From contig NZ_JAGGKT010000015.1 of NCBI RefSeq assembly GCF_017873965.1, positions 1-64,000 of the forward strand: a stretch of 64,000 bases of DNA, given 5' to 3'. The stretch's first letter is position 1. Every line of letters begins with the position of its first letter. A program made the position numbers and the translations under genes. This document shows positions 56,197-64,000 of the stretch, one piece after another. The notes under the pieces were generated by a model. That model did no database searches. It saw nothing but the letters and a program-made list of their open reading frames with translations, and was not told the origin of the DNA. The DNA comes from Ammoniphilus resinae (GTDB lineage: Bacteria > Bacillota > Bacilli > Aneurinibacillales > RAOX-1).

Positions 56197-57270
56197 GTGT
56201 TTGATCGTTTAGGAGCAGTAGAAGAACGATATGAAAAGCTAACGGAGTTGCTTTGCGATCCGGATGTAATGAGTGATCCAAACAAGCTCCGCGAATATTC
56301 CAAAGAACAATCTGATATCGAAGAAACCGTTCAGGCGTACCGTGAATATAAATTGGTGACAGAACAGCTAAAAGATGCCAAAGGCATGCTCGAGGAAAAG
56401 CTCGACGATGAAATGAAAGAAATGGTCAAGATGGAAATCGACGAGTTATCCACAAGAAAGCAGGAAATCGAAGATCGCCTGCATGTGCTTTTACTTCCAA
56501 AAGACCCGAACGATGACAAAAACGTGATCGTGGAAATCCGCGGGGCTGCTGGTGGGGATGAAGCCGCTTTGTTTGCTGGCGACCTTTACCGGATGTATTC
56601 CCGTTTTGCGGAGAAATTGGGCTACAAAGTAGAAATCATGGAAGCCAACTACAATGACCTTGGCGGTTTCAAGGAAGTGATCTTTGCCGTAAAAGGGAAA
56701 GGTGCCTACAGCAAGTTGAAGTATGAAAGTGGCGCACACCGCGTGCAGCGGATCCCGACAACGGAATCTGGTGGACGGATTCATACATCTACAGCAACCG
56801 TGGCTGTTTTGCCAGAAGCTGAAGATGTGGAAATTGAAATCCACGACAAAGACATTCGCGTCGATACATTCTGCTCCAGTGGAGCCGGTGGACAAAGTGT
56901 TAACACAACCAAATCCGCCGTTCGCGTGACCCATGTTCCAACAGGAATTGTGGCTAGCTGTCAGGATGAAAAATCACAGAACTCCAACAAGGAAAAAGCG
57001 CTTCGTGTGTTAAGAGCCCGTTTGTATGATTTAGAGCAGCAAAAAGCGGCTGCGGAATACGGTGAAATGCGTAAAAGTAAAGTAGGTACTGGGGACCGCA
57101 GTGAGCGGATCCGGACATACAACTTCCCGCAAAGCCGTGTAACAGACCACCGCATTGGCCTAACCCTGCATAAACTCGACTTTATCCTCCATGGCGAATT
57201 GGACGAAATCATTAACGCCTTGGTTGTTCAGGAACAAGCCGAGCAAATGCAGCACGCGGAAGGGCTGTAA
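56197..57270 (+). CDS. prfA: Peptide chain release factor 1
   Basis: A 357-residue factor that reads UAA and UAG stop codons. The GGQ motif is in [26 protein letters not shown], whose glutamine enters the peptidyl transferase centre and is the substrate of PrmC. The N-terminal helical domain and C-terminal [23 protein letters not shown] are typical. GTG start behind AAGAGGTGA. It is followed after one base by prmC. Confidence 0.96.
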   Translation: MFDRLGAVEERYEKLTELLCDPDVMSDPNKLREYSKEQSDIEETVQAYREYKLVTEQLKDAKGMLEEKLDDEMKEMVKMEIDELSTRKQEIEDRLHVLLLPKDPNDDKNVIVEIRGAAGGDEAALFAGDLYRMYSRFAEKLGYKVEIMEANYNDLGGFKEVIFAVKGKGAYSKLKYESGAHRVQRIPTTESGGRIHTSTATVAVLPEAEDVEIEIHDKDIRVDTFCSSGAGGQSVNTTKSAVRVTHVPTGIVASCQDEKSQNSNKEKALRVLRARLYDLEQQKAAAEYGEMRKSKVGTGDRSERIRTYNFPQSRVTDHRIGLTLHKLDFILHGELDEIINALVVQEQAEQMQHAEGL

Positions 57271-57271
57271 G

Positions 57272-58111
57272 ATGAATAAGCTGACGATTAGAGAAGCCCT
57301 CCAAAGGGCTTCTTCGTTTATGGAGCCCCTCGAAGACACCAGATTTCTTGCGGAATTGTTTCTAAGACATGTCCTCGGCCTAACCCGTACAGAGCTTTTT
57401 ACCCGAATTCACGATGAAGTGACACCAACCCAATGGGAAAAAATCGAAGAGTTGCTGAGCCAGCGAAAAAAGGGGATTCCCGCACAGTACCTCCTAGGGG
57501 AGCAGGAATTTTACGGGCTGCCTTTTCGTGTCAATCCATCGGTATTGATCCCCCGGCCGGAGACGGAAATTCTGGTCGAGGAGGTGCTTAAGCGCCTAAA
57601 CACCGAAGCTCCGCTCAAAGGGGCCGACATTGGCACGGGTAGCGGCGCAATCGCCGTCACACTAGCAGCCCATTCCAAGTGGCAGATTTATGCGGTGGAT
57701 ATTGCTCAGGAATCCCTCGACACCGCCCAAGAAAATAGCCGACTCAATGGGGTAGCAGAGCAACTCACTTTTCTAAAAGGGGACCTGCTCAGCCCGATCC
57801 CGGAAAAGCTCGACTTTCTTGTCTCCAACCCACCCTATATCCCAAGCCAGGACATTCTCGGGCTTGATGTTCAGGTGCGGGTCCATGAACCTATGCGGGC
57901 ACTCGATGGGGGGACGGATGGACTCGATTTTTATCGGCGGATCTGTGCGGGACTCCCACAAGTGCTCAAACCAGGCGGACTTGTTGCGTTTGAAATTGGG
58001 ATCGGTCAAGCGGCGGAGGTTCAGGAGCTGTTGCTGCAAAGCGGGGCCGTGCAATCGACTGAAGCGATTCGCGACCTTGCCGGAATCGAGCGCATCATTA
58101 TCGGGTCTTGA
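57272..58111 (+). CDS. prmC: Release factor glutamine methyltransferase
   Basis: A 279-residue S-adenosylmethionine-dependent enzyme that methylates the GGQ glutamine of release factors. The SAM site is GADIGTGSGAIAVTLA and the catalytic NPPY is in FLVSNPPYIPSQDI. N-terminal helical domain with QRKKGIPAQYLLGEQEFYGL. Coupled to prfA, with its site inside the end of that gene. The frame is open upstream into prfA but only ATG 57272 gives family length. Confidence 0.94.
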   Translation: MNKLTIREALQRASSFMEPLEDTRFLAELFLRHVLGLTRTELFTRIHDEVTPTQWEKIEELLSQRKKGIPAQYLLGEQEFYGLPFRVNPSVLIPRPETEILVEEVLKRLNTEAPLKGADIGTGSGAIAVTLAAHSKWQIYAVDIAQESLDTAQENSRLNGVAEQLTFLKGDLLSPIPEKLDFLVSNPPYIPSQDILGLDVQVRVHEPMRALDGGTDGLDFYRRICAGLPQVLKPGGLVAFEIGIGQAAEVQELLLQSGAVQSTEAIRDLAGIERIIIGS

Positions 58112-58214
58112 CGAATAGTGTAGACAATTCTAAATTTAATTAATCGCGTTTAAATCCCCTCCATTCTGTCCAAAATGAGGACTACAAGGATAGAACAGAG
58201 AGGGGATAAACAAA

Positions 58215-58853
58215 ATGGCTAAGAAACTAGGTTGGGTACTCTTTTCTTTAATCATTCTCGTGATGAGCTGGGAGGATCAGCGGTCAGTGGCAGCGCTTTT
58301 TGCTGAGGGCCCTATTCCTGAGCAGTCCATCCGTTTACGTATAATTGCTAACAGTGATCTCCCTGAGGATCAGGCTTTGAAGCGTGAGGTTCGTGATGAA
58401 GTGAATGCTTATATTGCTAGCAAAGTAGAGAATCTAGCAGATATTCAAGAGGCTCGGGAGAAAATCAGCAAAGAACTTCCCCAGTTGAAAAAGATCGTCG
58501 ATCAAACCGTAGAAGCCAAGGGTTATACATACAATACAAAAGTCGAGATGGGTGTAGTGCCTTTTCCTACTAAAATGTACGGACAATATGTCTATCCGGC
58601 GGGAGACTATGAGGCTTTGCGTGTGACAATCGGCAGCGGTCTTGGACAAAATTGGTGGTGCGTATTGTTCCCTCCGCTATGTTTTGTGGATATCGCCAAT
58701 GGCGATGCGGTGAAAAAGGATAAGAAAGAAACAAGTGAAAAGAAGGAATCCGGTGAAGTCGAAGTGGCTGCTGGGGAGGAAGCGCCCCAGATTGAAGTAA
58801 AGTTTTTTATCGTCGAATGGATTCAGAAGATTTTCAACTTGATTTTTGACTAG
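58215..58853 (+). CDS. spoIIR: Stage II sporulation protein R
   Basis: A 212-residue secreted protein made in the forespore that triggers processing of pro-sigma-E in the mother cell through SpoIIGA. The N-terminus is a signal peptide (KKLGWVLFSLIILVMSW). The family core is SIRLRIIANSDLPEDQALKREVRDEV and YPAGDYEALRVTIGSGLGQNWWCVLFPPLCFVDIA. A charged linker near residues 175-195 precedes the C-terminal EVKFFIVEWIQKIF. AGAGGGGATAAACAAA precedes the ATG. Same place after prmC as in B. subtilis. No convincing sigma-F promoter was found. Confidence 0.94.
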   Translation: MAKKLGWVLFSLIILVMSWEDQRSVAALFAEGPIPEQSIRLRIIANSDLPEDQALKREVRDEVNAYIASKVENLADIQEAREKISKELPQLKKIVDQTVEAKGYTYNTKVEMGVVPFPTKMYGQYVYPAGDYEALRVTIGSGLGQNWWCVLFPPLCFVDIANGDAVKKDKKETSEKKESGEVEVAAGEEAPQIEVKFFIVEWIQKIFNLIFD

Positions 58854-58916
58854 TCATATTTTCTACCTTCCCTCATATAGATTAATAGAGTTGATAGAAA
58901 AGGGGAGGCAGGAATT

Positions 58917-59384
58917 ATGAGTGTGATCATTCGGCTGGCGACTTCCGGCGATCTTTACGATATAGTGAAATTATTGGCAAAGGGTAAACTAAATCATGAA
59001 GGAATTGCTCCACATGTGGAGCAATTTCTCGTGGTGGAAAAGGATGGGGAGATCGTAGGCACGGCCGGATGGGAGAAAATCGGTCAAGACTACGGTCTGC
59101 TTCGCTCTTTGGCGTTAGATGCCAGTGTGTGGAATACAAAAATTGTGCTGGATTTGCTGCAGATTTTGCTGAAATCGGCAGAGGAAAAGGCTGTTCAGGA
59201 GGTATTCTTACTGACTGGCTCGGCCGTTGAATTGTTTGAATGGGTCGGCTTTAGACCTGTGGATTGGAAGGAGATTCCCCATGAAGTCAAGCAATCATCG
59301 CATTTTAAACAGGCAAAAGAGGGGTTATCCACAGCAATGCGCTACACACAGGTGGATAATCAAAGGGAAACTGTCCATAATTAA
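58917..59384 (+). CDS. GNAT-family acetyltransferase-like protein (YwlB-like)
   Basis: A 155-residue protein. IIRLATSGDLYDIVKLL, VVEKDGEIVGTAGWEKIGQDYGLLRSLALDASVWNTKIV and LLTGSAVELFEWVGFRPVDWKEIP follow the GNAT fold and its acetyl-CoA region, though the usual Q/RxxGxG/A loop is weak. Position between spoIIR and tsaC matches ywlB. AAAGGGGAGGCAGGAATT precedes the ATG. Substrate unknown. Its 3' end overlaps a cluster of DnaA-box-like sequences. Confidence 0.8.
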   Translation: MSVIIRLATSGDLYDIVKLLAKGKLNHEGIAPHVEQFLVVEKDGEIVGTAGWEKIGQDYGLLRSLALDASVWNTKIVLDLLQILLKSAEEKAVQEVFLLTGSAVELFEWVGFRPVDWKEIPHEVKQSSHFKQAKEGLSTAMRYTQVDNQRETVHN

Positions 59385-59553
59385 CCAAAGTTATGCACAA
59401 CTTGTCCACATTTTGTTGATAACTTTTCTGGTTGGGAACTTTTAGTTCGAAATAAAAAGCGAAATGTAAAGGATTTGAATTCGTTATGATAAGTCAGCAG
59501 ACGAAAATATGGAATGTGGATAGTGTTGTGGGGAATTCGCAGGATTATCCACA
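59325..59553. promoter_or_regulatory. DnaA-box cluster at tsaC
   Basis: Exact TTATCCACA occurs at 59325-59333 and 59545-59553. One-mismatch boxes are GGTGGATAA 59351-59359 (minus), TTATGCACA 59391-59399, TTGTCCACA 59402-59410, TGTTGATAA 59414-59422 (minus) and TGTGGATAG 59516-59524 (minus). That is seven boxes in 229 bases, across the ywlB-tsaC gap and both gene ends. The ywlC (tsaC) region of B. subtilis is one of the known DnaA-bound clusters outside oriC, as I recall. Confidence 0.75.
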
Positions 59554-60577
59554 ATTAACAGAGGCCGCCGAGTTCCTCAGAAAAGGGGAGGTCGTTGCTT
59601 TTCCCACAGAAACGGTCTATGGACTGGGGGCGAATGCGTTGTCCTCTGAGGCGGTGCAAAAGATTTTCGCGGCAAAAGGAAGACCAAGTGACAATCCACT
59701 GATTGTCCACATTGCTGACATTGCACAGCTGGAGGCGCTCGTCGCAGAGATTCCAGAAATTGCGAAAAAGCTGATGGATGCTTTTTGGCCGGGACCGTTA
59801 ACGATGATTTTCCCTAAAAAAGAGGGAATCGCGCCAGAAGTAACAGCAGGCCTTGACTCGGTGGGCATCCGCATGCCGTCACATCCCGTGGCACTCTCGT
59901 TGATCCGCCAGGCTGGTCTGCCGATTGCTGCCCCAAGTGCGAATCGTTCTGGGCGGCCAAGCCCTACGACCGCAGCACATGTGGAAGAGGATCTGCTAGG
60001 GAAAATTGCCGGAATAGTTGACGGCGGACCAACCGGCGTCGGCGTGGAGTCGACGGTGCTCGATGTGACCGTGAATCCGCCGATGATTTTGCGTCCCGGG
60101 GGACTCACTAAGGAGCAGCTAGAATCGGTAATTGGTCAGGTTGCTGTTGATCCCGGATTGCTTGAGGAGAAGGAAAGGCCGAAAGCCCCCGGTATGAAAT
60201 ATCAACACTATGCCCCAAAAGGGGAGATGTGGATGGTCGTTGCTCCCACAGTGGACAAGCAGGTGGAAGCGATTGGGTCGTTGCTTGCCGAAGCCAAATC
60301 CGCTGGAAAAAAGGTAGGAATCCTCGCCACAGAAGAGTCCTCCACAAAATATCCACAAGCGGACCTCGTCGTCCCCTGCGGTTCCCGCGCCGATCTTCCA
60401 AGCGTCGCTCATCATCTCTACGATGCTTTACGGACGTTCGACCAGGAAAGAATGGATTACATCCTTTCCGAGTCCTTCCCGTCAGATGGTGTGGGGATGG
60501 CAATCATGAACCGCCTGATGAAGGCCTGTGGGCACCGGATTGTGGGGTCAGACCCCAGCCGAAATTTGTCGAATTAA
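59486..60577 (+). CDS. tsaC: L-threonylcarbamoyladenylate synthase (Sua5/YwlC type)
   Basis: A 363-residue enzyme that makes threonylcarbamoyl-AMP for the t6A37 modification of tRNA. The YrdC domain (residues 20-215) has GEVVAFPTETVYGLGANA, KGRPSDNPLIVHI, FWPGPLTMIF, VGIRMPSHPVA and AAPSANRSGRPSPTTA. A C-terminal Sua5 domain (about 250-355) follows KAPGMKYQHYAPKGEM, making it the long form. AAAGGATTTGAATTCGTT precedes the ATG. It starts inside the DnaA-box cluster. No terminator was seen; a family 1 repeat lies about 50 bases downstream. Confidence 0.94.
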   Translation: MISQQTKIWNVDSVVGNSQDYPQLTEAAEFLRKGEVVAFPTETVYGLGANALSSEAVQKIFAAKGRPSDNPLIVHIADIAQLEALVAEIPEIAKKLMDAFWPGPLTMIFPKKEGIAPEVTAGLDSVGIRMPSHPVALSLIRQAGLPIAAPSANRSGRPSPTTAAHVEEDLLGKIAGIVDGGPTGVGVESTVLDVTVNPPMILRPGGLTKEQLESVIGQVAVDPGLLEEKERPKAPGMKYQHYAPKGEMWMVVAPTVDKQVEAIGSLLAEAKSAGKKVGILATEESSTKYPQADLVVPCGSRADLPSVAHHLYDALRTFDQERMDYILSESFPSDGVGMAIMNRLMKACGHRIVGSDPSRNLSN

Positions 60578-60630
60578 CAGCCATAGGCAGGAGGAAGAAG
60601 GCGAAGGTGGAGACGTTTTCTTTCGCGCCT

Positions 60631-60663
60631 TATAGCCACTATTCCCTTCTCTCAGGGGGACGA
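60631..60663 (+). repeat. Family 1 repeat, solo copy
   Basis: TATAGCCACTATTCCC followed by TTCTCTCAGGGGGACGA. CCCTTCTCTCAGGG forms a four-base stem. It lies between tsaC and mntP; nothing else was seen in 60578-60797. Confidence 0.75.
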
Positions 60664-60810
60664 TGTGAGGAGCAAAACCACGGAAAATAGTTTTCAGTAG
60701 AATGCAAAATGGATGGGTAGATCCCATTACAGTAAATCGGCCTCGAAAAGAATGTTTCCTAACCTGTCCGCATAACCATGGAAAGACAAGGTAATGTGGA
60801 GGGGATCGAT

Positions 60811-61377
60811 GTGGCATGGGATATCGTCCAGTGGGGGCAATTTTATACGATTTTGATGATTGGGTTCGCCCTGGGGATGGATGCTTTTTCTTTAGGAATC
60901 GGATTAGGGACCTTGGGTATTCGTCTACGCACGATTGCAAAGATCAGTCTGACCATTGGACTTTTTCATATCTTAATGCCTTTACTGGGGATTTTTACGG
61001 GGATGTTTTTGACGAAGGTTGTGGGGAGTGTTGCTTCCTTTATTGGCGGAATTATTCTCTGCTATTTGGGGATTCAGATGTTTTGGGCAGCCATTTTTAA
61101 AGGGGATGAGGATACTCGGGCGACTCGGAAAATTGGGGGGATCGAGATGCTCCTTTTTTCCTTATCCGTCAGCATGGACGCGCTGTCGGTCGGCTTTTCC
61201 TTTGGCTTGTTTGCTGTGAATGTATGGCTCGCCGTGGTTGTCTTTGGAATTCTAGGCATGTTGATGTCAGCCATTGGTCTGCTTTTGGGGAAACGGGTGG
61301 GCCACCGCTTGGGTACATGGGGTGAGGTAATCGGTGGGGTCATCCTTTTTGCCTTTGGTCTTAAGTTTTTGTTCTAG
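60811..61377 (+). CDS. mntP: Manganese efflux pump MntP family protein (YwlD-like)
   Basis: A 188-residue protein with six membrane segments. The family signature is ALGMDAFSLGIGLG near the N-terminus and SVSMDALSVGFSFGL in the second half, an internal duplication with the metal-binding Asp residues. The final LLLGKRVGHRLGTWGEVIGGVILFAFGLKFLF is typical. GGAGGGGAT precedes GTG 60811; the frame is open back to 60778. Position agrees with ywlD. Confidence 0.87.
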   Translation: MAWDIVQWGQFYTILMIGFALGMDAFSLGIGLGTLGIRLRTIAKISLTIGLFHILMPLLGIFTGMFLTKVVGSVASFIGGIILCYLGIQMFWAAIFKGDEDTRATRKIGGIEMLLFSLSVSMDALSVGFSFGLFAVNVWLAVVVFGILGMLMSAIGLLLGKRVGHRLGTWGEVIGGVILFAFGLKFLF

Positions 61378-61389
61378 GGGGAGGACACC

Positions 61390-62121
61390 ATGGAGCTGAT
61401 GATTCTCAGTTTGATAACTGGCTTGACGACGATGCTTGGTTCTGTTGGGGTGCTTTTTTTCGGGCAGCCGGGAAAACGGATTCTATCCTTTTACTTAGGG
61501 CTGTCAGCGGGAATTATGGTTTTGCTTGTGCTCGTCGATTTGCTACCGGCGGGGTTCGCCCAGGGACCCCTGGAAGCGGTGGGGATAGGTATGGGGCTGG
61601 GGATTTTAGTGATGCTTTTGCTCCATCAATTTCTGCACCAGGTTGGTGGGGATTCTGTGATTTCTTTAACCCCGCAGAGAAGAGAGTACTATCGCATGGG
61701 GCTTTTGATTTCGCTGGCGATTGCTCTGCATAATATTCCTGAGGGGATTGCGATCGGCGCTGGTTTTGAAACACATGAGCATTTGGGGCTGCTTATGGCG
61801 CTTTCCATTGCTTTACATAATATCCCGGAAGGGATTGGGCTTGCTGTTCCTTTTGTGATGGCCCAACTGCCGAAAAGAACGGTCATCTTCGCTTCGCTGG
61901 CGGTCAGTGCCTGTATTCCAATGGGTGCGCTGCTTGGGCAATGGCTTTTCATCGGCTCCCCTTTTATGGTTACACTGGGAATTGGTTTTGCCTGTGGGGC
62001 AATGGGGTATATTGTTTGGAAAGAGATTGCGCCAACGGCTATCAAATATGATCGGTTTTTTGCCCAGCTTGGAATGGGAGGCAGTCTCGTTCTTATGTAT
62101 CTAGTTCATTTATTGAGGTGA
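61390..62121 (+). CDS. ZIP-family divalent metal transporter
   Basis: A 243-residue protein with about eight membrane segments. The metal-binding helices contain AIALHNIPEGIAIG and SIALHNIPEGIGLA, each with the His-Asn-Pro-Glu-Gly motif of ZIP carriers. It resembles the ZupT/GufA group. Metal and direction cannot be read from sequence; zinc or iron import is usual. It lies 12 bases after mntP and overlaps the ribosome-binding site of ywlE, so the three are one operon. Confidence 0.88.
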   Translation: MELMILSLITGLTTMLGSVGVLFFGQPGKRILSFYLGLSAGIMVLLVLVDLLPAGFAQGPLEAVGIGMGLGILVMLLLHQFLHQVGGDSVISLTPQRREYYRMGLLISLAIALHNIPEGIAIGAGFETHEHLGLLMALSIALHNIPEGIGLAVPFVMAQLPKRTVIFASLAVSACIPMGALLGQWLFIGSPFMVTLGIGFACGAMGYIVWKEIAPTAIKYDRFFAQLGMGGSLVLMYLVHLLR

Positions 62122-62126
62122 TCAAA

Positions 62127-62573
62127 ATGAATATTTTATTTGTCTGTACGGGAAATACGTGCAGAAGCCCGATGGCGGAAGGAATCTTAAAGCAGCTCGC
62201 AGAGCAGCATGGGATTCCTCTTGCGGTTCAGTCGGCAGGGGTCTCTGCGATCCCAGGGGCTCCGGCTGCTGAGCATACGGTGACGATCCTAAAAAATCGC
62301 GGTGTCGAGCTGCAGCACGCTTCCCAATCCGTCACACCTGCTTTGATAGAGTGGGCGGACCTGATTTTAACGATGACGGGGGGACACAAGGAAATGCTTA
62401 TTCACTATTTTTCCGAGGCCATTCCCAAGACTTACACGTTAAAAGAGTACGCGGATGAACCGAAAAATTGGGATATTGCTGATCCCTTCGGCGGGAGTTT
62501 GGAACATTATCAGCAGACCGAACGGGAACTTCAAGAATTCGTTGAAAAGATTCTAAGAAAACTGTCGAAATAG
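62127..62573 (+). CDS. ywlE: Protein-arginine phosphatase (YwlE-like)
   Basis: A 148-residue low-molecular-weight phosphatase. The P-loop FVCTGNTCRSPMAEG has Cys and Arg of the CX5R motif and a Thr at the position that in YwlE selects phosphoarginine over phosphotyrosine. The general-acid Asp is in NWDIADPFGG. GAGGTGA precedes ATG 62127. It would oppose the arginine kinase McsB, which is not in the window. Confidence 0.92.
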   Translation: MNILFVCTGNTCRSPMAEGILKQLAEQHGIPLAVQSAGVSAIPGAPAAEHTVTILKNRGVELQHASQSVTPALIEWADLILTMTGGHKEMLIHYFSEAIPKTYTLKEYADEPKNWDIADPFGGSLEHYQQTERELQEFVEKILRKLSK

Positions 62574-62641
62574 TGAAGGGTTTTTGGTTTTTGTGTCGAA
62601 TCCTACCACTAGCATTTTAAAGGCTAGAGGTGAGAAGGATC

Positions 62642-63925
62642 GTGAAGAAAAAACATCGTTTTGGTTTGCAAAAAAAGATTGTCCTCGGGATTGCCTTGCT
62701 GTCTGCGGTTACATATGGGACAAGCTTTGCTATCTTGACTTTTTTATCTGACTATTTTTCCAGCTATTTTTCGGCAGGAGTCTTTCAAGGGATCGTCTTG
62801 TTGTTGGGAGTATTGTGGTCCAGTCTTTTTGGCTGGATTGCCGCACGAATGATCACCAAGCCGATTATTCAGTTGGAAAAGTCTGCGGAACAAGCCGCAA
62901 CAGGTGATCTTCGTGTAAAAGTGGCGATTCCCAAAGGGGAAGACGAGCTTCGTTCTCTGGCCATCGCGTTTGAGCGGATGCTAAACAATTTGCAGCAGAT
63001 GGTGCGCGATATTGAAGAGAATTTCCATCACACCGGGCAAAATGTAGAGGAATTGACGCAAGCCTCGCAAATTGCTGCAAATCAAGCGGAGCAGATTGGC
63101 TATACGATCGAGGGTATCGCCGTTGGTGCAAGGGAGCAGTCGGAAGCCACGCAAAGCATGCTCAGTTCGTTGGAAGAAGTCGACCATTTGGCTGATGAAG
63201 TGAATCTGCGCACGGATCAAACTCGTTCGATGACACAGAACATGGTTGGTACGATTGAAAAAAGCGCTCAGGTTGTTGGGAGTCTGGTTTCCGGAATGAC
63301 TCGTTTGGCCGATGAAAATGAGCAGTCCATCGAGGTTGTCCGTCGTCTGGAGTTGAATGCCAAGGAAATTTCGGAAATCTCCAAGCTGGTTGGGGGGATT
63401 GCCGAACAGACGAATTTGCTTGCTTTGAACGCTTCGATTGAAGCAGCGAGAGCGGGAGAGCATGGCCGCGGGTTTGCCGTCGTTGCAGAAGAAGTGCGTA
63501 AGCTTGCTGACCAAAGCGGTCAAGCTGTTCAAGGGATCAACAAGCTGATCACTCAAATTCAGCAGGAAGTTTCGGTAGTCGTGAAGCAAATATCGGAGCA
63601 GGTTAAGTTGGCGAAAGTGGAGTCCGCCCGTGGTGAAGAGACGAATCAGGCTCTGCAAAATATCACCGAGTCCGTCGATCGAGTGGTCGATGCCATTGAG
63701 TACATTGTGGAAACCGTCGGTAGACAAGTGGTGAACATGAAGCAAACGTTAAACCAAGCTCGTTCCGTTGCCAAAATCGCCGAAGAAGCCTCTCTCGGCT
63801 CCCAAACCGCCGCCTCTGCGGCTCAGGAACAAACCGCGGTCATGGAAGAAATCGCCGCTGCTGGAATGGTCCTGCGTGAGCAAGCGGAGAAGCTGAAAGG
63901 CCACATTAGCCGGTTTACCGTTTAA
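62642..63925 (+). CDS. Methyl-accepting chemotaxis protein without a large extracellular domain
   Basis: A 427-residue membrane protein. Two hydrophobic segments (about residues 12-34 and 44-68) are separated by only some ten residues, so the usual outside sensor domain is missing. A HAMP region follows ([25 protein letters not shown]). The signalling tip is [49 protein letters not shown], typical of chemoreceptors. GTG 62642 has AGAGGTGA eight bases before. Probably it senses the membrane or cytoplasm. No che genes are adjacent. Confidence 0.9.
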   Translation: MKKKHRFGLQKKIVLGIALLSAVTYGTSFAILTFLSDYFSSYFSAGVFQGIVLLLGVLWSSLFGWIAARMITKPIIQLEKSAEQAATGDLRVKVAIPKGEDELRSLAIAFERMLNNLQQMVRDIEENFHHTGQNVEELTQASQIAANQAEQIGYTIEGIAVGAREQSEATQSMLSSLEEVDHLADEVNLRTDQTRSMTQNMVGTIEKSAQVVGSLVSGMTRLADENEQSIEVVRRLELNAKEISEISKLVGGIAEQTNLLALNASIEAARAGEHGRGFAVVAEEVRKLADQSGQAVQGINKLITQIQQEVSVVVKQISEQVKLAKVESARGEETNQALQNITESVDRVVDAIEYIVETVGRQVVNMKQTLNQARSVAKIAEEASLGSQTAASAAQEQTAVMEEIAAAGMVLREQAEKLKGHISRFTV

Positions 63926-63934
63926 AAGTATCAA

Positions 63935-63967
63935 CTATCTGATCACTATCCCATGTGTTCAGGCTCA
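63935..63967 (+). repeat. Family 1 repeat, solo copy
   Basis: CTATCTGATCACTATCCC followed by ATGTGTTCAGGCTCAG, about ten bases after the chemoreceptor gene. The window ends 33 bases later, so it may be the first unit of an array. Confidence 0.7.
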
Positions 63968-64000
63968 GTTTTGGCCGACTTTAGTCTGGTGAAGGAAGAA

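Noticed and set aside
58112-58214. Sigma-F promoter of spoIIR
   Set aside because: Expected from family knowledge, but no convincing -35/-10 pair could be read in the gap.

Overview
The window comes from the chromosome of an endospore-forming member of the Bacilli (Bacillales in the broad sense; I cannot fix the family). Evidence for this is spo0F behind a sigma-H type promoter, spoIIR, a Spo0E-like phosphatase, a YheC/D-type spore-coat ATP-grasp protein, a YhcN/YlaJ-type lipoprotein and the RNA polymerase delta subunit. Gene order also follows the Bacillus subtilis ywf-ywg-ywh-ywi-ywj-ywl region: HD hydrolase, ywgA, ywhD, pbpG, speE, speB, ywiB, argS, fadF, acyl-CoA dehydrogenase, rpoE, pyrG, spo0F, fba, tal, murA, glpX, rho, rpmE, prfA, prmC, spoIIR, ywlB, tsaC, mntP, ywlE.

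Layout. 1-99 is the 3' end of a group II intron. 198-9802 holds scattered housekeeping and sporulation genes: an FtsW/SpoVE protein, a glucan phosphorylase, thiamine pyrophosphokinase, a Spo0E-like gene, a YheC/D protein, a histidine kinase-STAS fusion, a rhodanese and a Toprim protein. 9900-11560 is the first copy of a module with a transposase-like gene between two inverted arrays of a short repeat. 11735-14345 has an ArsR regulator and pyrR-pyrP behind a PyrR attenuator. 14414-16486 is a chromosomal ParR/ParM-like pair preceded by a cluster of TAACATGTTA palindromes. 16996-27581 runs from an RluA pseudouridine synthase to argS. 27630-29260 is the second copy of the transposase-like module. 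29397-33074 holds a sigma-54 activator and fadF. 33829-43154 is a fatty/branched acyl-CoA degradation operon (thiolase, 3-hydroxyacyl-CoA dehydrogenase, two acyl-CoA dehydrogenases, MeaB, a TetR regulator and the fused isobutyryl-CoA mutase IcmF). FadR-like palindromes lie before this operon and before fadF. 43223-54445 runs from a repeat-bearing membrane protein through pyrG, spo0F, central carbon genes, murA and rho to rpmE. 54556-55297 is a second, architecturally regular repeat array. 55497-63925 runs from a sporulation lipoprotein to a chemoreceptor.

The most unusual content is two repeat systems. Family 1 (core CACTATCCC, then a CTCAG/GTCAG box) has roughly 30 recognisable copies, mostly just downstream of genes. 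It forms inverted arrays around both copies of an IS1595-like gene, and it also lies inside a coding sequence, where it is read in two different frames. The two gene copies differ at about 15 bases, yet only the last residue of the protein changes. This resembles in layout, but not in protein family, the REP/RAYT systems of other bacteria. Family 2 is a 20-bp element in 15 copies at 44-56 bp spacing, in a forward-forward-reverse-reverse order repeated four times (one unit lacks one copy), which would fold into nested hairpins.

All calls come from reading the sequence and from recalled family knowledge; no database search was run. Start codons were chosen by ribosome-binding-site position and family length, and several differ from the longest possible reading frame.
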